This document shows positions 23,240-35,708 of a DNA stretch of 64,000 nucleotides, piece by piece. The notes below the pieces were generated by a model. That model made no database searches. It was not told the origin of the DNA and worked only from the letters and a program-made list of their open reading frames with translations. This DNA is from Antilocapra americana (lineage: Eukaryota > Chordata > Mammalia > Artiodactyla > Antilocapridae). Every line of letters begins with the position of its first letter. Positions within the stretch are counted from its first letter, which is position 1. Made by a program: the position numbers and the translations under genes. The stretch lies in the NCBI GenBank assembly GCA_007570785.1, contig ML664174.1:2611504-2675503 (forward strand), in the 5' to 3' direction.

Positions 23240-23810
23240 TAAGACAGTAATAATAGCTACCATTTATTGAATAGGGTCATGAGCTGGTTGCTCTAATAAA
23301 TGAATGTGCTTTGCACACACTGTCATATTTGAGATATGTGTCCCTATCCTCAACTGCTAAATAAATACAGTAATACCTACTTTGCAGAACACTGTTGGAA
23401 ATCAGATAAAGAATAAGAGCTAAGTGTGGACTGCAGGTAACATCATCATAATAGAAAATAATAATAATACAAAGAGTTATGCTTGAGCTTATATACTGCA
23501 AACACTATGCTAAGCATCTTATGCATTTTTTTTCCCTCCTAGTCATTTACTTTTTTTTTTTTTTTTAATTTGGCCATTCCCTATATAGTATGTGGGACCT
23601 TAGTTCTCCAACCAGGGATCAAATCCACACCTGCTGTGTTGGAAGGCTGAGCCTTAACCTCTGAACCACCAGGGAAGTCCTTAATCATTTTCTCTTATCT
23701 CCCTTTTACAGATGAGGAACCCTAGGCTTGGAGGCGCTGCCAGAGTCACAGAGTTAAGTGGTGGAGCTGGAGGAGAACCTAAGTCCCTCTCAGGCCAAGA
23801 TCCACACGAC
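23240..23810 (+). repeat. MIR remnants, one split by a CHR SINE
   Basis: taatagctaccatttattga at 23250 is one MIR. A second, cactatgctaagcatcttat at 23500, resumes after the SINE with cttttacagatgaggaaccc and agagttaagtggtggagc, which is the MIR 3' half. Confidence 0.65.
23545..23690 (-). mobile_element. CHR-type SINE inserted in a MIR
   Basis: Poly(T), aatttggccattccctatat, ccagggatcaaatccacacc and ccaccagggaagtcc. Confidence 0.85.
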
Positions 23811-24985
23811 ATGGATGCCAACAGTGTGACACTGTGAGCACCCAAGACCCGGCAGCTGTTTTTGTCATGCCCTCATTTAGTGACAACATCCACCCCAGGC
23901 AGAAGGCGTCACTGTACCCCTTGGGCGAGTGAGCAACTTGCCTGGGGTCTTATCCCAACTTCAGGTGGAGAAATAGAATTCAACTGGGGCTGCCCAACCT
24001 CCACCTCGAGCCCACTCTCTACATTCTGTTGGGCACTAAAGGGACGTTGTTCTCGGGGGCAGAGCTAGCAGGTCATCTTCAGTAGGGGGTGAGAATGCAG
24101 TTGGGGGAAATATCACTGCCAGGTTTTCAACAGCATTTAACCCCACGGTTGATGGTTGGTGCTACCCAGTCACACCCCAGGTAGCCAACTACCAGCTGGC
24201 TAAAGAGCTGTACAACAGTTCAGGGCAGTCACCTCCTGGGGGACAGTTGGAGCCTCTCAAAAGAGACTCCTGCCAGGGCAAGATGCACCTCGCTGTGTAG
24301 TTCTCCACGCAGTCCCGGGGAGGATGGAAATAAAGGGGACTCAGACATCATACCTGCACAAAGCTGTTGAAGGGCAAGCTGGGGACTCATGTGGCCACCC
24401 TGTCTCTCCCCCACCCCTGCCACACGCCTTCCTGGTGATCCTTCTCCTAACATCCTACACATCTAGAAACAGTTCAGCAAAGCTGTGATTGAGGGCCAGC
24501 AAATGATGGGCTCTGAAGCTGTCATTACCAAGGAAACCATCCTTGAGGATATGACCACAGGATGGTGACCACTCTCAAATACTAATGGTTGGATCCTTTA
24601 CATATTTAGAACCTTCCAACATTGTCGAGGACAGAGAATCCATCAGCAGTTCCCGTTTACTTTTGCTGCAGCTCCTAAGGTTTGAGTTTTGTGTCAACTG
24701 CTCCATGTCTATTTCCCAACTTAACCTGCCATGATATAAACACTAGGCCCTCTATCCTTACTTGACAGTCTGTCTTTTTCCATTAGGGGTGGGGATTCAG
24801 ATGCACCATGCTCTTGGTGTAAATGAGAAAGGCCAGGGGGCAGGGAGTAAAACCATTCTCCAACCCTGTGAAAAAGATAGTCACCCCCTCCCCCGGACCT
24901 CCATATCTCTCTCTCCCCTACCTCTGATATCCAGGCATTAATCATCCACAACAGAGTTTTAAAGGCCTGTTATGAGGGGACACAG

Positions 24986-25250
24986 GAGAAGGAAATGGCA
25001 ACCCACTCCAGTATTCTTGCCTGGGGAATCCTGTGGACAGAGGAGCCTGGAGGGCTGCTGTCCATGGGGTCGCACAGAGTTGGACACGACTGAAGTGACT
25101 TAGCCTGCGTGCATGCATTGGAGAAGGAAATGGCAACCCATTCCAGCATTCTTGCCTGGAGAATCGCAGGGACAGAGGAGCCTGGTGGACTGCCATCTAT
25201 GGGTTGCACAGAGTCGGACACGCCTGAAGCAACATAGCAGCAGCAGCAGC
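24986..25250 (+). mobile_element. Bov-A2 dimeric SINE with target duplication
   Basis: Two ggagaaggaaatggcaaccc units joined by gcgtgcatgcatt, ending in (CAG)n. A perfect 14-bp duplication, atgaggggacacag, lies at 24972-24985 and 25251-25264. Confidence 0.96.
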
Positions 25251-26411
25251 ATGAGGGGACACAGTAACAATCAACTCTGCCTGAGCTTTCTTTAGCTTCA
25301 AAATGCATCTTATTAAAACTTGGCTGACTTTATCGGGATCACCATGTTTAATGAGAGGCCTCAAAGAATTTGAAAGCAAAAGATGAGGAGAGGAAAAAGC
25401 CATAAGCTGTAATCACCATAATTATACAATTCCATGATGAGGTGAAAGCAGCCCTGGCAAAGCCTGGGAGAGGAGGGAGTGTCATTTGCAATCAGGTTGG
25501 TCCTCAGGACAGCAGGAAACAACGTGACAGGAGAGCTCGTCCTTTCTCCTGAGTTGGGCTGAAGATGAGTCCTTAAAGCAGGGCCCAGGAGGAGGGGACC
25601 CATGAGCCCAATTTCCCCATGGTCTAAGGTCTCAGGGGGTGTGTTCTGCTCTTGGCCCGGCAGAGAAAGTTGGGTGCCAACTTGTCCACCTGGAACCGGC
25701 AAGTCCTATCGTGTAAAGGGGACTGGCTCAATCTTTTCTGCTCTCAACAAAACACGCTTTCTGGATGGGAATGATGTCAGGCCAAGCTTTCTCCAGTGCA
25801 GAGCCAGGGAACCCACCGGCTGTGCTCAGCCTCCCTGAGCCCATGGGTACAAGTGTTGTCCACTCACTAATCTCCTCCCAGGCATTCCGGGAGAGAGCCC
25901 TGTTGCCCAGGGTTCAGTTGCAGAAAGTGATTGGCTTAAAAAACCAAAACCAAAAGGTATGGATGATGTTGCCTTGCTTGAATTACAATTGCTTGAGTTG
26001 CAATTGCTTGAAGGGTAGCAATTCCACTTCTTGACAGTGGTCTTGCTCTGACTTTATCATAATCTAGCTTTTTTTTTCCTTCAAGGTAGGGTCAAACTTG
26101 ACTCCTCTGGATCCTTCTTCTCCAGTCTCAGCAAACTCACTCCTTGGTGGAGGTGGGTGAAATTCAGTATAGAAACCTGCTCTACAATATCCCTGGCTAT
26201 TCAACATCTGAATGTTTCCAGGGAGCTCCCTGTTCCTTGAGGTGACATATTCCACCCCTGGGAAGTTGACAATGTTAGAATATTCTTAGTAGAGTGACCT
26301 TGCCCATGTCTCCTATCCATTTGTTCTAGCTTTGTCTGGAACAATCCAGAACTGTCCACTCACTCTGGGAGACACACACACATATAGTTTCTGATGGTTT
26401 CTGAACCTCCT

Positions 26412-26622
26412 TGCATGCGTGCTAAGTTGCTTCAGTCACATCCGACTCTTTGTGACCCCATGGACTATAGCCTACCAGGCTCCTCTGTCCACAGGATTTC
26501 CCAGGCAAGAGTACTAGAGTGAGCTGTTATGCCCTCCTCCAGGGGATCTTCCACACCCAGAGATCGAATCTGCATCTCTTATATCTCCTGTATTGGCAGG
26601 CAGGTTCTTTACCATGAGCAGG
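26412..26622 (-). mobile_element. Bov-tA SINE
   Basis: gctaagttgcttcagtcaca through ggcaggttctttaccatgag. Confidence 0.93.
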
Positions 26623-29600
26623 GCAGGACATGTTTATCTACTTCAGTTTTATCTGACTGGGCTTCCAGAGTCCCCAGCTATTCTTTTCTAAATTTTCTCT
26701 AGTTTGTTGAAGTTTCTGATAAAATGAGAGAGCTTGGAAACAAGATTCAACACAGTCTAGAGCAACAGAGGGCAATGGAGCAGCAGTGGAGTTCCACTCT
26801 GTTATTATAACCTAAAGATATTTTCAAAAAAGTAATTGCCTCCCACTTTTACTTCCATCAAGCTTGCAGTCAACTAGAACCCCCAAAGTTTTTAAAACCT
26901 GAATTACAGTGAAGGCTAGGAATTTCATCCTGTAGCTGTGAGACTGAATTCTTTTTAACATCAATTTTATCTGGTTAAATTTATACCTGGTTGTTTGGAC
27001 CCATCATTCCACCTGAAGGAGGTGGTCTTAACATGGCAGACCATACTACCTGTCCAACGAGCAATACCTTCTAGGTGTGCATCTTTGAATATGACTGGCA
27101 CGTTTGTCTCTTCATCTGAGTCATTAAAAAGGATGTTGTACTAGACAGGGCTGTGGCTTGACCCTTGGGCTGAAATCAGAAATTGCATGTCCCATGGACA
27201 TAGATCTACGAATTCACCAGCCATTTGGATGCTGGCACTGCCAGGGTAGCTATACACTCCCCACCCCATCCTACCATCTCATCCATTGGGGAGCCCAAAA
27301 ACAAACACTCCAGGCTCTTTCTCTCCTAGGTCTTCGGCTAATATCACTGAACTGAAGATCCCACTGTTGCAAGCTCTTTTCAGCTCCCCTGTGGTGTCCC
27401 AGTTAGCATTCTGCTTCATAGCAACGTCTTATGGATTGTTCCTTCCTGCCTTTCTTCCAGAATACCATGCTTCCCAAACTCAGTTTGAACCAAAGTACTC
27501 ATTTGCTGCTTACAAACAGAGAAGACTCCCACGTTGTTTTCATCAGGAGCTCATTTTGGAGGCATGCCATGGCCGTCTTACTTCTCAGCCTTCGAAGTTC
27601 TTAGCCCTTGAGCACTCTGACCTCCAACCCTCCGGTCTGGACACAGGCAGAGCTGGGTCTCTTCTCTCTGACCTTGACATTGGCAGTCTGGTCTGCTTCC
27701 GAGGTCCCTGCTATTCCAAAGCCTGGCTAGCGCCTAGAGGTTTCTCTCCTGCCCCCGTGTGGGGCCACGTCTCCCCTGGCAGGTCTGAGGGGGATTCTGT
27801 CCTCTGCAGAAGCAGGCATCCCACCCCCGACTCAGGCCTGCACTGCTTGCTGCTCATCCCGCCAAGTGCCCTGCCGTCGGTCACCTTCACCCTCTGCCTT
27901 CTCACTGGACAGATGGGAGCCCCGGCCGTCCTCCCGTGGCTGCCTGGGGCCAGGTGCCAGAAATCTGACTGCACAAGTGACAAGGAACAGGCTGAAATCC
28001 CACAACCCCATCAGCTGCTTCTCAAGTGGGAGCTTCTTCTAGAAGGACGTCTTTCCTGGGTGCGGGGTGGGAGGAAGGCTCTGTTACTGCAAAGGGCTGC
28101 AGGTCAGCTCCCGAAATAGCTTCCCGCCTGGTGCATCCATCCCCAGCGTGCCCCCAGCCTGCCTTGCGGGAGACTGGCAGGGCTGCGATTTGGATCGGAA
28201 TCAGTGGCTGTGAACACACAGCTGTGCCTTTCTGCCTCACAGGAGTCTTTCACTTGACTGCTCAGCACACTGGGGTCTGGGGAAGGCAGGAGAGGGCCGG
28301 GTGGGGGAAAGGGAGGAGGAGGGAGAGGTTTTGCAGTGCCGAGCTCTCCCCTGTGTCCGGGGGCTGAGTCACTGGTGCATTCTTGCTCGATGGGCACTCC
28401 TGGGGAGAGTGTCTTTGGCTGCTTTTGGTTGACGATGAACCATCAGCTACAACAGCTGGGAGGGCTCCTCCTCCCCAGAGGAATGGCAGGGTCTAGGGCT
28501 GGGTTTCTCAAAAATGACCACCTCTGACCCTTTTGATAAATAAAAATCTCCCCCTTCCTCAGGGTTTCAGAAAGAGCTTCTCCAGGGCCCTCATGGAGAA
28601 CGATTTTATCTCTTTGTCTTCTCTGTATCCTGCCAGCCAAGCTGATTCGGCCATCTTAACATTTTACCGTTGGTTTGCAAAAATCAGACTTTTACATTGT
28701 CCCCTTCTAGCTACAGAACTAAAAGAGTAAACATGCTTTTTCAAACTTCACTTGGACCCAAGATGGAGAGAGAGGAATAGAGACCGGAGGAGACTTAACC
28801 TACCGCTGATTGTGACCAGGACAACACGCCTCTCATGACCTCTTTTGGGGCATCTCTGAGAGGAGAGTGGTGAGCCAGCCCAGAGGTCTCCAGGGGCCCG
28901 GAAAAGGTGGTAGCAGGAGGGCAGCAGCGTGATGCTGAAGTCCCCAGATGCTCACACTTCATTTTTCCCCATGCCATGCCCAGGGTGATGTGGCAGTACT
29001 CACATGGGGCTCACCTTTCTGCCCAACTGACCTCACCTCACCTCCGAACACACACCCAGCTGGGCATCCATCCCAGAAGGGTGGGCACTGCAGCACTGGC
29101 ATGGTTGACAGGGTGTATGGTGCTTACCCTGCTCTTTGTGACCTTTCTCTCCCTGCCTTCCAGGGGTCATGGTGTGGAATGAGCCCCAAACGATGGAGGG
29201 ATGGGGCCTGTGGGGTCAGGGGGCTGCAGCACTCAGTTCTGCCAGCGTTGATCCTCAAATCCTTGTCAAAGGATTTTAAATGGACACCCAACTCAGTTCT
29301 CTCCTTGGTTTAATTCCCAGCCTCCAGGGTGGGCAGCCACTTTTCGGGCAGGCTCCTCTCTTATTCTGAGAGATGATTAGCACAACTCGAAAATCTCAGG
29401 ACAGAGACAAGCACAGCCCCATAGAACGTCCCAGCTGCAAAGGGCCCTAGAGATGATCCAGTCCGTGCCATTGTACGCAGGACAAAACCAGGGCTCAGAA
29501 AGGGCTAGCGATGGGCCTGATGTCATACTGCTAGCAGGCTGAGGCTGGAAGCAGGAGTCAACTTGGGCAGGGCTCTGAGGAGTTTCCCAGAGTCCAAGGG

Positions 29601-32600
29601 GAGGTCCTCACTTCCCAGGAGAGACCAGTTCATGCTTTTCCTCCCAAGCACGGCTATGAAATCCACCTCTATCTCTAGGCAGGCCCGGGTCTCTCTGCTG
29701 CTCGATCTCAGGGCTCTAAGATCCGATGGGAGCAGGCTGGCACTATATAGCCTGTGACCCTGACATCCCAAAGGGGCCCAAGGACTGTGTACAATCAAAA
29801 TCAACTCTAAAGATTTTTAGCCTACCGTTCCTTGCTGAAAGGATCTGTTTGACTGAGGTCAAGGCCCTCTAGGGGCTCTGCTGTCTACGCATTTGAGAGC
29901 TCATTTCAGCGGAGCCCAAGGCTCTGCCCTGACATGCTGAGGGGGAGGGGAAACAGCCTCCAGGCAGGGAGAAGGAGCTGCTGTGTGGGGGTGGAGGGGG
30001 GTGGGCTGATCAGCCCGGCTGCTTGCCTGCCCTCTGCCTTGCCTGGAGGGCCTCAGCTTCCACTTCCGGGTCAACATTTGGGCCTGGGGCTGCAGAGTTG
30101 CTGGGAAGGTGGGGGAGGTTACTCTCAAGAACTTTTCCTTGGCTTCTGGGTGGGGCGAGGGGAAAGGGAGAAGGAAGGCGGGTGACAGCTGGCTCCAAGG
30201 GCTTCCTGGTCTCCATCTGACTTCCCCGCTGCATTCCTTGGCAGGCAGGACTGAAATGCTTGTCATGGAGATGCCGCTTGGTGCATGCCAAGTGTCCCTC
30301 AACTCCCGGCCCTTGCTGTTTCAATTCCTAGGAGCACCGCGGCAAGGCCCAACTGTGATGTTTTCTTAGGAGAAGGATGAACACCTGGTTCTCATCTTTG
30401 CTCTCCTCCAAGGCCTCCAGCACCAGCCGTTCCTTTGTTCATCTTGGGAGCCTGAGGCTACAGCCTATGAAGCTCTCAAGAGGACAGCTGTGGCTTCAAC
30501 TGAGCCCCCAGGCAAAGGCATCCAGGGAGGCTGATGCCAGCGTCCCTTGGGGCTGCCACTTCTCCTAACTTAAGTGCTGTCCATTGTACAAAGATGCAGA
30601 TGACTTTTTCTATCTTCTCCTCAGAGTTCCAGCTCTCGAGTTCTCACCAGACGGCTTCAGCCACCACCCGAAAAGGGACAGTCCAGTTGCTGTGGTTGAG
30701 TCTTGGCTGATAGCCCTTTGCTACTTCTTGCATTCCTCCCACACATCCTTCTGTCCTCTGTGTCAGAGTTGGCCCTTGTTTTGCAGTAGACCCCGAAGGA
30801 ACGAGCACACCCAAGAGAGAGCAGGGGGATGGACAGTCTTTCCTCTCTGGCCCCCTTCACACCCTCGAGGTCATCTGTTGACTGCAAAACCAGGGAGATG
30901 GCAGAGAATGGCAGGCTGGTTGGTTCTAAGCAGTGGGAAGTGGTCTTCAGTTAGAGAAGACCCTCCTCTCCCCAGGCAGCAACGCCTGGGACCTCCAACC
31001 AGAGTCTGAAGAGGAGATGGAAGGCAATGCAAACACAATGTACAGAGACTTCCTACTGTGGCCTTCATTTTATAGGCACTGTGAGAGGGTGCTTCCCAAT
31101 GCACAGAGCTGGGGGAAAGAGGCTCCATTCATCTGATCTGAGGCCATGTCTAAGCAACCCCCTACCCCCTTACTTTAAGAACCTGCTATGTGTCACAGCT
31201 CTTCCTGGGCCCAGGGCTCTTATGACCAGGGCCACCCTGTGTGATGGTGTGAGGCATCCACTGTACAAGGGCAGCTGAGGGTTAAGGAGGGGCTGAAATC
31301 CAGCTGCACTTTGCTTGGCCAGCTGGGCATCTGTGAGGTTGGGCCCATCGGAAGGATCCTGTTTTCTGCTCTGGATAAAGATGTACTATGGGCTGGCTGC
31401 ACCATGCCATGGACTTTGAGTGATATTTGCTTCTGAACTTGGGCTGGCCCTATCAAAAAGCAGGCCTTTATGCAAGCTCAGTGGCTCCAGGTGGCCAAAG
31501 TACACAGTGCCTTGGCACAGCATAATCCCTATTTGCTACTTGCTACTCAAGTTCTGCATGACTCAGAATGAAGCTTCCATTAAAAGGAGCCATGCCTTTT
31601 AATGGAAGACAATGGAAAAACAATGCCTCTGCTGGGGATCGTAAGGCTCCTTCTGCACTCAAACTAGCATGGCTCCAGCAGCTTCTATGAACCATACTGA
31701 ACTGCCTTCTAGGACCCCATGTCAAAGGGGGCCTCTGTGGCCTTCCACAGATAATCCCTCCATATCGTGATATAGGAGTCTTAGAAAGAACAATTTGCTT
31801 TCTCCAAATGTTCCTCCTTTACCAAGAAAAGAAAGAGCACTGCATGGGAGAAATGTTGGACCCAGATTCAGTCTTGATAAGACGTTAGCTGACTGAGATA
31901 ATGAATGATCTGGATCAATATTTCCTGCCACTGGTTAGTCCTGAATGGCAGCTGGCCTCACATCCCTGGTCCAAGGCCTGCCCAGCTTCACTCCCTCATT
32001 TTCCCATGACATGGATGGTCTTTTTTCATGTATTTCCCAGGACCATGAGAATGCTACTGTACCAGCCTTTCATTGGGTTTTATAGTTTACAGTATACAGA
32101 AGATGAAATATTTATGTAGAGCTTCTTTCAAAGAAATCAAGCACTTTATGTGTATTAGATCCAGAAAATGGCTATCAAATTGAAAGACATATTGGCTGAC
32201 TGGTTAATTTTGTTTGATTAGAATACTGGGCTGTGAAAACCACATTTCTGAGTTCCAGCCTCAAGTATTCTGAGAGGTGCTACTGCTCTAGAGCTGTGGG
32301 TCATTTCCTCAAACTCAGCCTCGTCTGGTTACCCCAAGTGGTGTTGTCCCAAGATCACAAGGAGTACGGATGGATCAAAACAAGTCCATCTCTATTTCTA
32401 CTACTGGAAACAAAAAATCAGAATGCACGACCCTTTAGAGTCTTTATCGAAAAATAGCAGGCAATTTAGGAATGTTTTGGTTTGGAAGGTTGGGCTTTCT
32501 CTCATATAGATTTTAAAAATCTCAGGAGCTTGGGAGATTTTTCTCCTTCAGCTGGCCCTGAAAATATCTCTCTAAGTTCTCCCAGGTGCACACTTCAAAT

Positions 32601-33604
32601 GCTTGGAAGGTGTCTGGTGCTTTCTCATTCCAAACACTTTGTTAACAGACCTCGGAGAACCACTGAACCAACACCACTTCTGGGAAGAAGGGACGTCAAT
32701 AAATGCTCCTCATGGAGCTTCATCGAGATCATGTTTGCTCTCCCAACACCCACTTCTCATGAAAAGCAGCCTAAAGAGATCTGGATGCCTCATCTGAGGA
32801 CAGGCTTCTTCTCACAGCCTCAGCCCACGTGGACAACCTGAAGGGCCTGCCCGGGGTTGCAAGAGTTTTGCTTTCTCCATAATATACTCTGGGCTTGTCA
32901 ACAAAATCCCTGAACATTCTCCACTTGCAGCCTCCAGGCCTCAGAAGAGAGGGAGGAATGAGTTCCCACCACTCTCTATCAGCCATCAGGGGTGGAGGGA
33001 CTCCCATGGCCCTGCCTCCAACAGCCCATGGCAGTTTCATGGTGCATGAAGCTATGCGGCTGCAGCAAACCAGCCATGAAGATAGACAGGGGATCACAGG
33101 CCTGACATTCTGCAAGCTCTGATTTCTCAAGAGGAAAGACCATAGAGAGAGAAGACCAAGGAAGAGATGGGATGAGCACCCATGTTTTAATTGCCACCTA
33201 CTTGAGTTGCTGTGAAGCTGACATCTAGCAAATTCAAAACTCTGTTTAAATTCAGTTAGGATGCATCTACCTTTGACAGATAAACAACCAGGGTGCTGTC
33301 CACCCAGAATTCTTAGAATTTATGTCAAAAGGATAAAATAAAGATACTAATAACACAGTAGTCAGGTTTACAAGGACTCTCCCCTGCAACAGAGGGAGGA
33401 AAAAGGCAAGTTAGCATCAGTGGGTTTCTACCCTTTGGGAAGGGAAATTTGTCAAATTCTATACATGGGATCCTGGCTCCCTGACTGCTCTCTGGTTCCA
33501 TGTGAACAGTGCAAGTTGGGCTGCGGGACTCAGTAGCTGATTTCAGGAAAGAAGGGGCCTGGCTACTTCCTGTGTACCAAGCCCTATGCCTCAGTCTTAC
33601 AGAG

Positions 33605-33827
33605 TATGTGCGTGTGCTAAGTCGCTTCAGTCGTGTCTGACTCTTTGAGACACTACGGACTCTAGCCCACCAGGCTCCTCTGTCCATGGGATGCTCCAGG
33701 CAAGAATACTGGAGTGGGTTGCCATGCCCTCCTCCAGGGGATCTTTCTGACCCAGGGATTGAACCTGCCAATGCTTCCTGCATTAGTAGGCGGGTTCTTT
33801 ACCGTTAGCGCCCCCTGGGAAGCCCAA
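33605..33827 (-). mobile_element. Bov-tA SINE with target duplication
   Basis: gctaagtcgcttcagtcgtg through ccccctgggaagccc. A 10-bp duplication, tcttacagag, lies at 33595-33604 and 33828-33837. Confidence 0.94.
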
Positions 33828-34024
33828 TCTTACAGAGAACATTACAGAAAAAGGAGACTGGTCTGTGCTTGTCTACAGACCACAGTTCAGAATCTCCACG
33901 GGGCACCAGGGGGATGACCTCCCCACTGTGGCCACACCACCCTGTGGCTACTGCCCTATCAAGCTATGCAAAGGAGGCTAACAAGGGGCTGTCAGGGACA
34001 TGGGAACTCATGCAGCGGCCACCA

Positions 34025-34065
34025 ACACATACACACACACACACGCACACGCACACGCACACACG
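34025..34065. repeat. (CA)n/(CACACG)n microsatellite
   Basis: CA runs with three CACACG units; a GU-rich tract in the RGS6 transcript, downstream of the candidate intronic poly(A) signal. Confidence 0.95.
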
Positions 34066-34239
34066 CCAGCTGGACCTCACCGCCAGAACCCATGCAGCAC
34101 GGCCGCCTCCTGCACACGCAAAAGCCACCGGCGCAGCAGCCCCAGCTAGCCTCCCGCACCCATGTGGCTGCCAGAGTCCCAGAGGGAAATTTGGATTTTT
34201 TTTGTTTCTTTGTTTTGATGAGCTACAGTTCTGAGCCAA

Positions 34240-34245
34240 TTTATT
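34240..34245 (-). terminator. Candidate intronic polyadenylation signal AATAAA
   Basis: The minus strand reads ATGAAATAAATTGG, placing AATAAA across the stop of the extended RGS6 frame. The sequence just downstream is A-rich rather than GU-rich. The nearest GU-rich element is a (TG)n run at 34065-34025, about 170 nt away, further than usual. Use of this site is unproven. Confidence 0.25.
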
Positions 34246-34609
34246 TCATGGCCCAGCTAGATGGCCTTCTCCCTGGGCTGTTACAGAAGGTGCACCCACA
34301 GAGCAGCCCCAAGGGCAGGGGCGGGGGTGGTCCTTCCTTCTCGAAGCCCCCTTGCACAGGAGAGCAAATGTTGGGCCAGGGGCTGGGTGGGGGGGCGCTG
34401 TGCACCCGTCTGCAGGGGGAGCTGCTGGGCCTTTTGTCTTTTGCAAACCAGTCCCTAGGAGAGAAGCCACCAACACAGTCGCGGAAGACCACGGGTGGGT
34501 GTGCTGAGGGAAGAGCACTGGGCTCCCTCCCCTCTCGAAGGAGACGACAACCACCACCGAGAAAAATGGAAAGAAAGCCAAAAAACCAAAGAAAACCAGC
34601 TGAACTTAC
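34241..34609 (-). CDS. RGS6: Candidate in-frame C-terminal extension of RGS6 by read-through of the 54-nt exon
   Basis: If the donor at 34609 is not used, the RGS6 frame continues without a stop for 122 codons to a TAA at 34243-34241. The predicted tail starts VSSAGFLWFFGF, becomes basic and proline-rich (for example APPPSPWPN and PPPPLPLG) and has several Cys residues near its end. The stop codon overlaps an AATAAA, so an alternative terminal exon with its own poly(A) site is possible. R7 genes do use alternative 3' ends: RGS9-1 and RGS9-2 differ in this way, RGS9-2 having a proline-rich tail. The competing view is plain intron, since GTAAGT is a strong donor and a 122-codon open frame in GC-rich DNA can arise by chance. 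Confidence 0.25.
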   Translation of the reverse strand, partial: VSSAGFLWFFGFLSIFLGGGCRLLREGREPSALPSAHPPVVFRDCVGGFSPRDWFAKDKRPSSSPCRRVHSAPPPSPWPNICSPVQGGFEKEGPPPPLPLGLLCGCTFCNSPGRRPSSWAMK

Positions 34610-34663
34610 CACACTGCGAGTGAACTTTTCTAAGGAAGTTCTACGACCTTGCTCACTTTCTGG
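34610..34663 (-). CDS. RGS6: RGS6 54-nt exon, basic linker after the RGS domain
   Basis: Eighteen codons in phase 0 read PESEQGRRTSLEKFTRSV, the RGS6-specific segment immediately after the RGS domain. The RRTS sequence has the form of a basophilic kinase (PKA-like) consensus, though nothing here shows that it is phosphorylated. The acceptor ctaaag is preceded by a long T-rich tract. The donor GTG|GTAAGT is a near-perfect match, stronger than those of the two upstream exons. Because exon and flanks are all phase 0, the exon could be skipped or extended without shifting frame. The frame stays open past the donor to 34241 (see the separate candidate extension). On the opposite strand a 251-codon frame overlaps it and is treated as a shadow. 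Confidence 0.95.
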
Positions 34664-35708
34664 CTTTAGGGAAAAAAAGATAGGGAGAAAAATACAGAAA
34701 AAAAAAAAATTCTTCAGATAACACATGGTTCCTAAACGGCAGCAGCGGCAGCTAATGAACCAAAACAAAAGCAAAACAGGGCAGAGAAAAACAAAACAAA
34801 ACAACAAAAACAGGAAGAGAGAAGCAGCCAGCGCTGTATGCGGAGTCAGTGGGAGAGACAGGAAACAGAAGCCCAGGAGAGATGGGCTGCCTCCTCAGAG
34901 CAGCGAGGAGAAAGGGGTGTTTGCTTCTAGAAGAGTCATTCATCTTGCTTCTGGGCTGGAGTGGGAGCCACCACTGGGCTGGGAGCCCGCCCCTTGGGAA
35001 CAGTTGGGCGCTGCCTGATCACTGCTTTCAACCAGCCGAGACCCGGTGCAGGGAACAACTGGGGGACTCAACTGGGGACACAGTGCAGACCATCTCCCAG
35101 GGCCAGCAGGGTGTTGGGGAGATGCTACTGAGATGTCAGGAAATGGCAGTGGGCAAGGCGAGGTCATCACGTCCTCTGTGAGTCTGGGTGAGGACCTTCT
35201 CTGAGCTCTTCCTGCCAAAACGTTTGCTAACTTCCAGGACATCTTTGTGGCCCCCTAAGGATGCTCTTTCTGTATCCTGAGATCAAGGAGGCTCTCTCTG
35301 CCCATGTCTTTTGCAACCACAGATGTCTTGGGTCTTGAGAGGAGTGTTCTGGATAGAAAATCCTCCTGGTACCTGGGCAGGTGACCCCTTCCAAGGTTTA
35401 CTCATAGCAGGTGGCAGGCGACAGGCAGCTCAGGAGCCTCCTAGGGAATCTTAGCCGAGGGCACCCCCTCCCTGCCACTCCCCAGCCCCCCCACAGTACA
35501 CACAGAAGGAAGAGGGGGCAAAGCCGTTGTGTACTCCCCAGGCCAGGCAGCTCTCCTCTATGGAGGAGGAAGGGATGTGGTATATACCTGACCCTCTCCC
35601 CAGGTTTCCTGCTTTTCCAAGGCGGGAAGAATTACATCCCAAATACCTGCTAGTTTATCCTAGAGCCCAGTTCCGGGGTCCTGAATCCATGCCTGGGAAA
35701 TCTGGAGA

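Larger units (their letters stand above)
12762..34609 (-). other. RGS6: RGS6 intron (about 21.8 kb) before the terminal exon
   Basis: This intron contains CHR, Bov-tA and Bov-A2 SINEs, MIR remnants, a (CA)n tract at 14.6 kb, the CpG island at 22.3 kb and long stretches (about 27.0-33.2 kb) where I recognise no repeat and no exon. The longest open frame (27286-28119, +) starts with TTG and has no ATG until near its end. Alternative RGS6 3' exons are known in other mammals and could lie here, but I could not identify one by sequence. Confidence 0.8.

Noticed and set aside
27286..28119. Longest open frame of the window, 277 codons on the plus strand
   Set aside because: It opens with TTG, which does not start mammalian translation normally, and the first ATG is about 200 codons in. 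It has no family motif, lies antisense to the RGS6 intron and has no splice context that I could identify.
33966..34721. 251-codon plus-strand frame across 34 kb
   Set aside because: It runs through a CA microsatellite (Thr/His/Arg repeats) and then antisense over the RGS6 54-nt exon, so it is a shadow of GC-rich sequence and the real exon.
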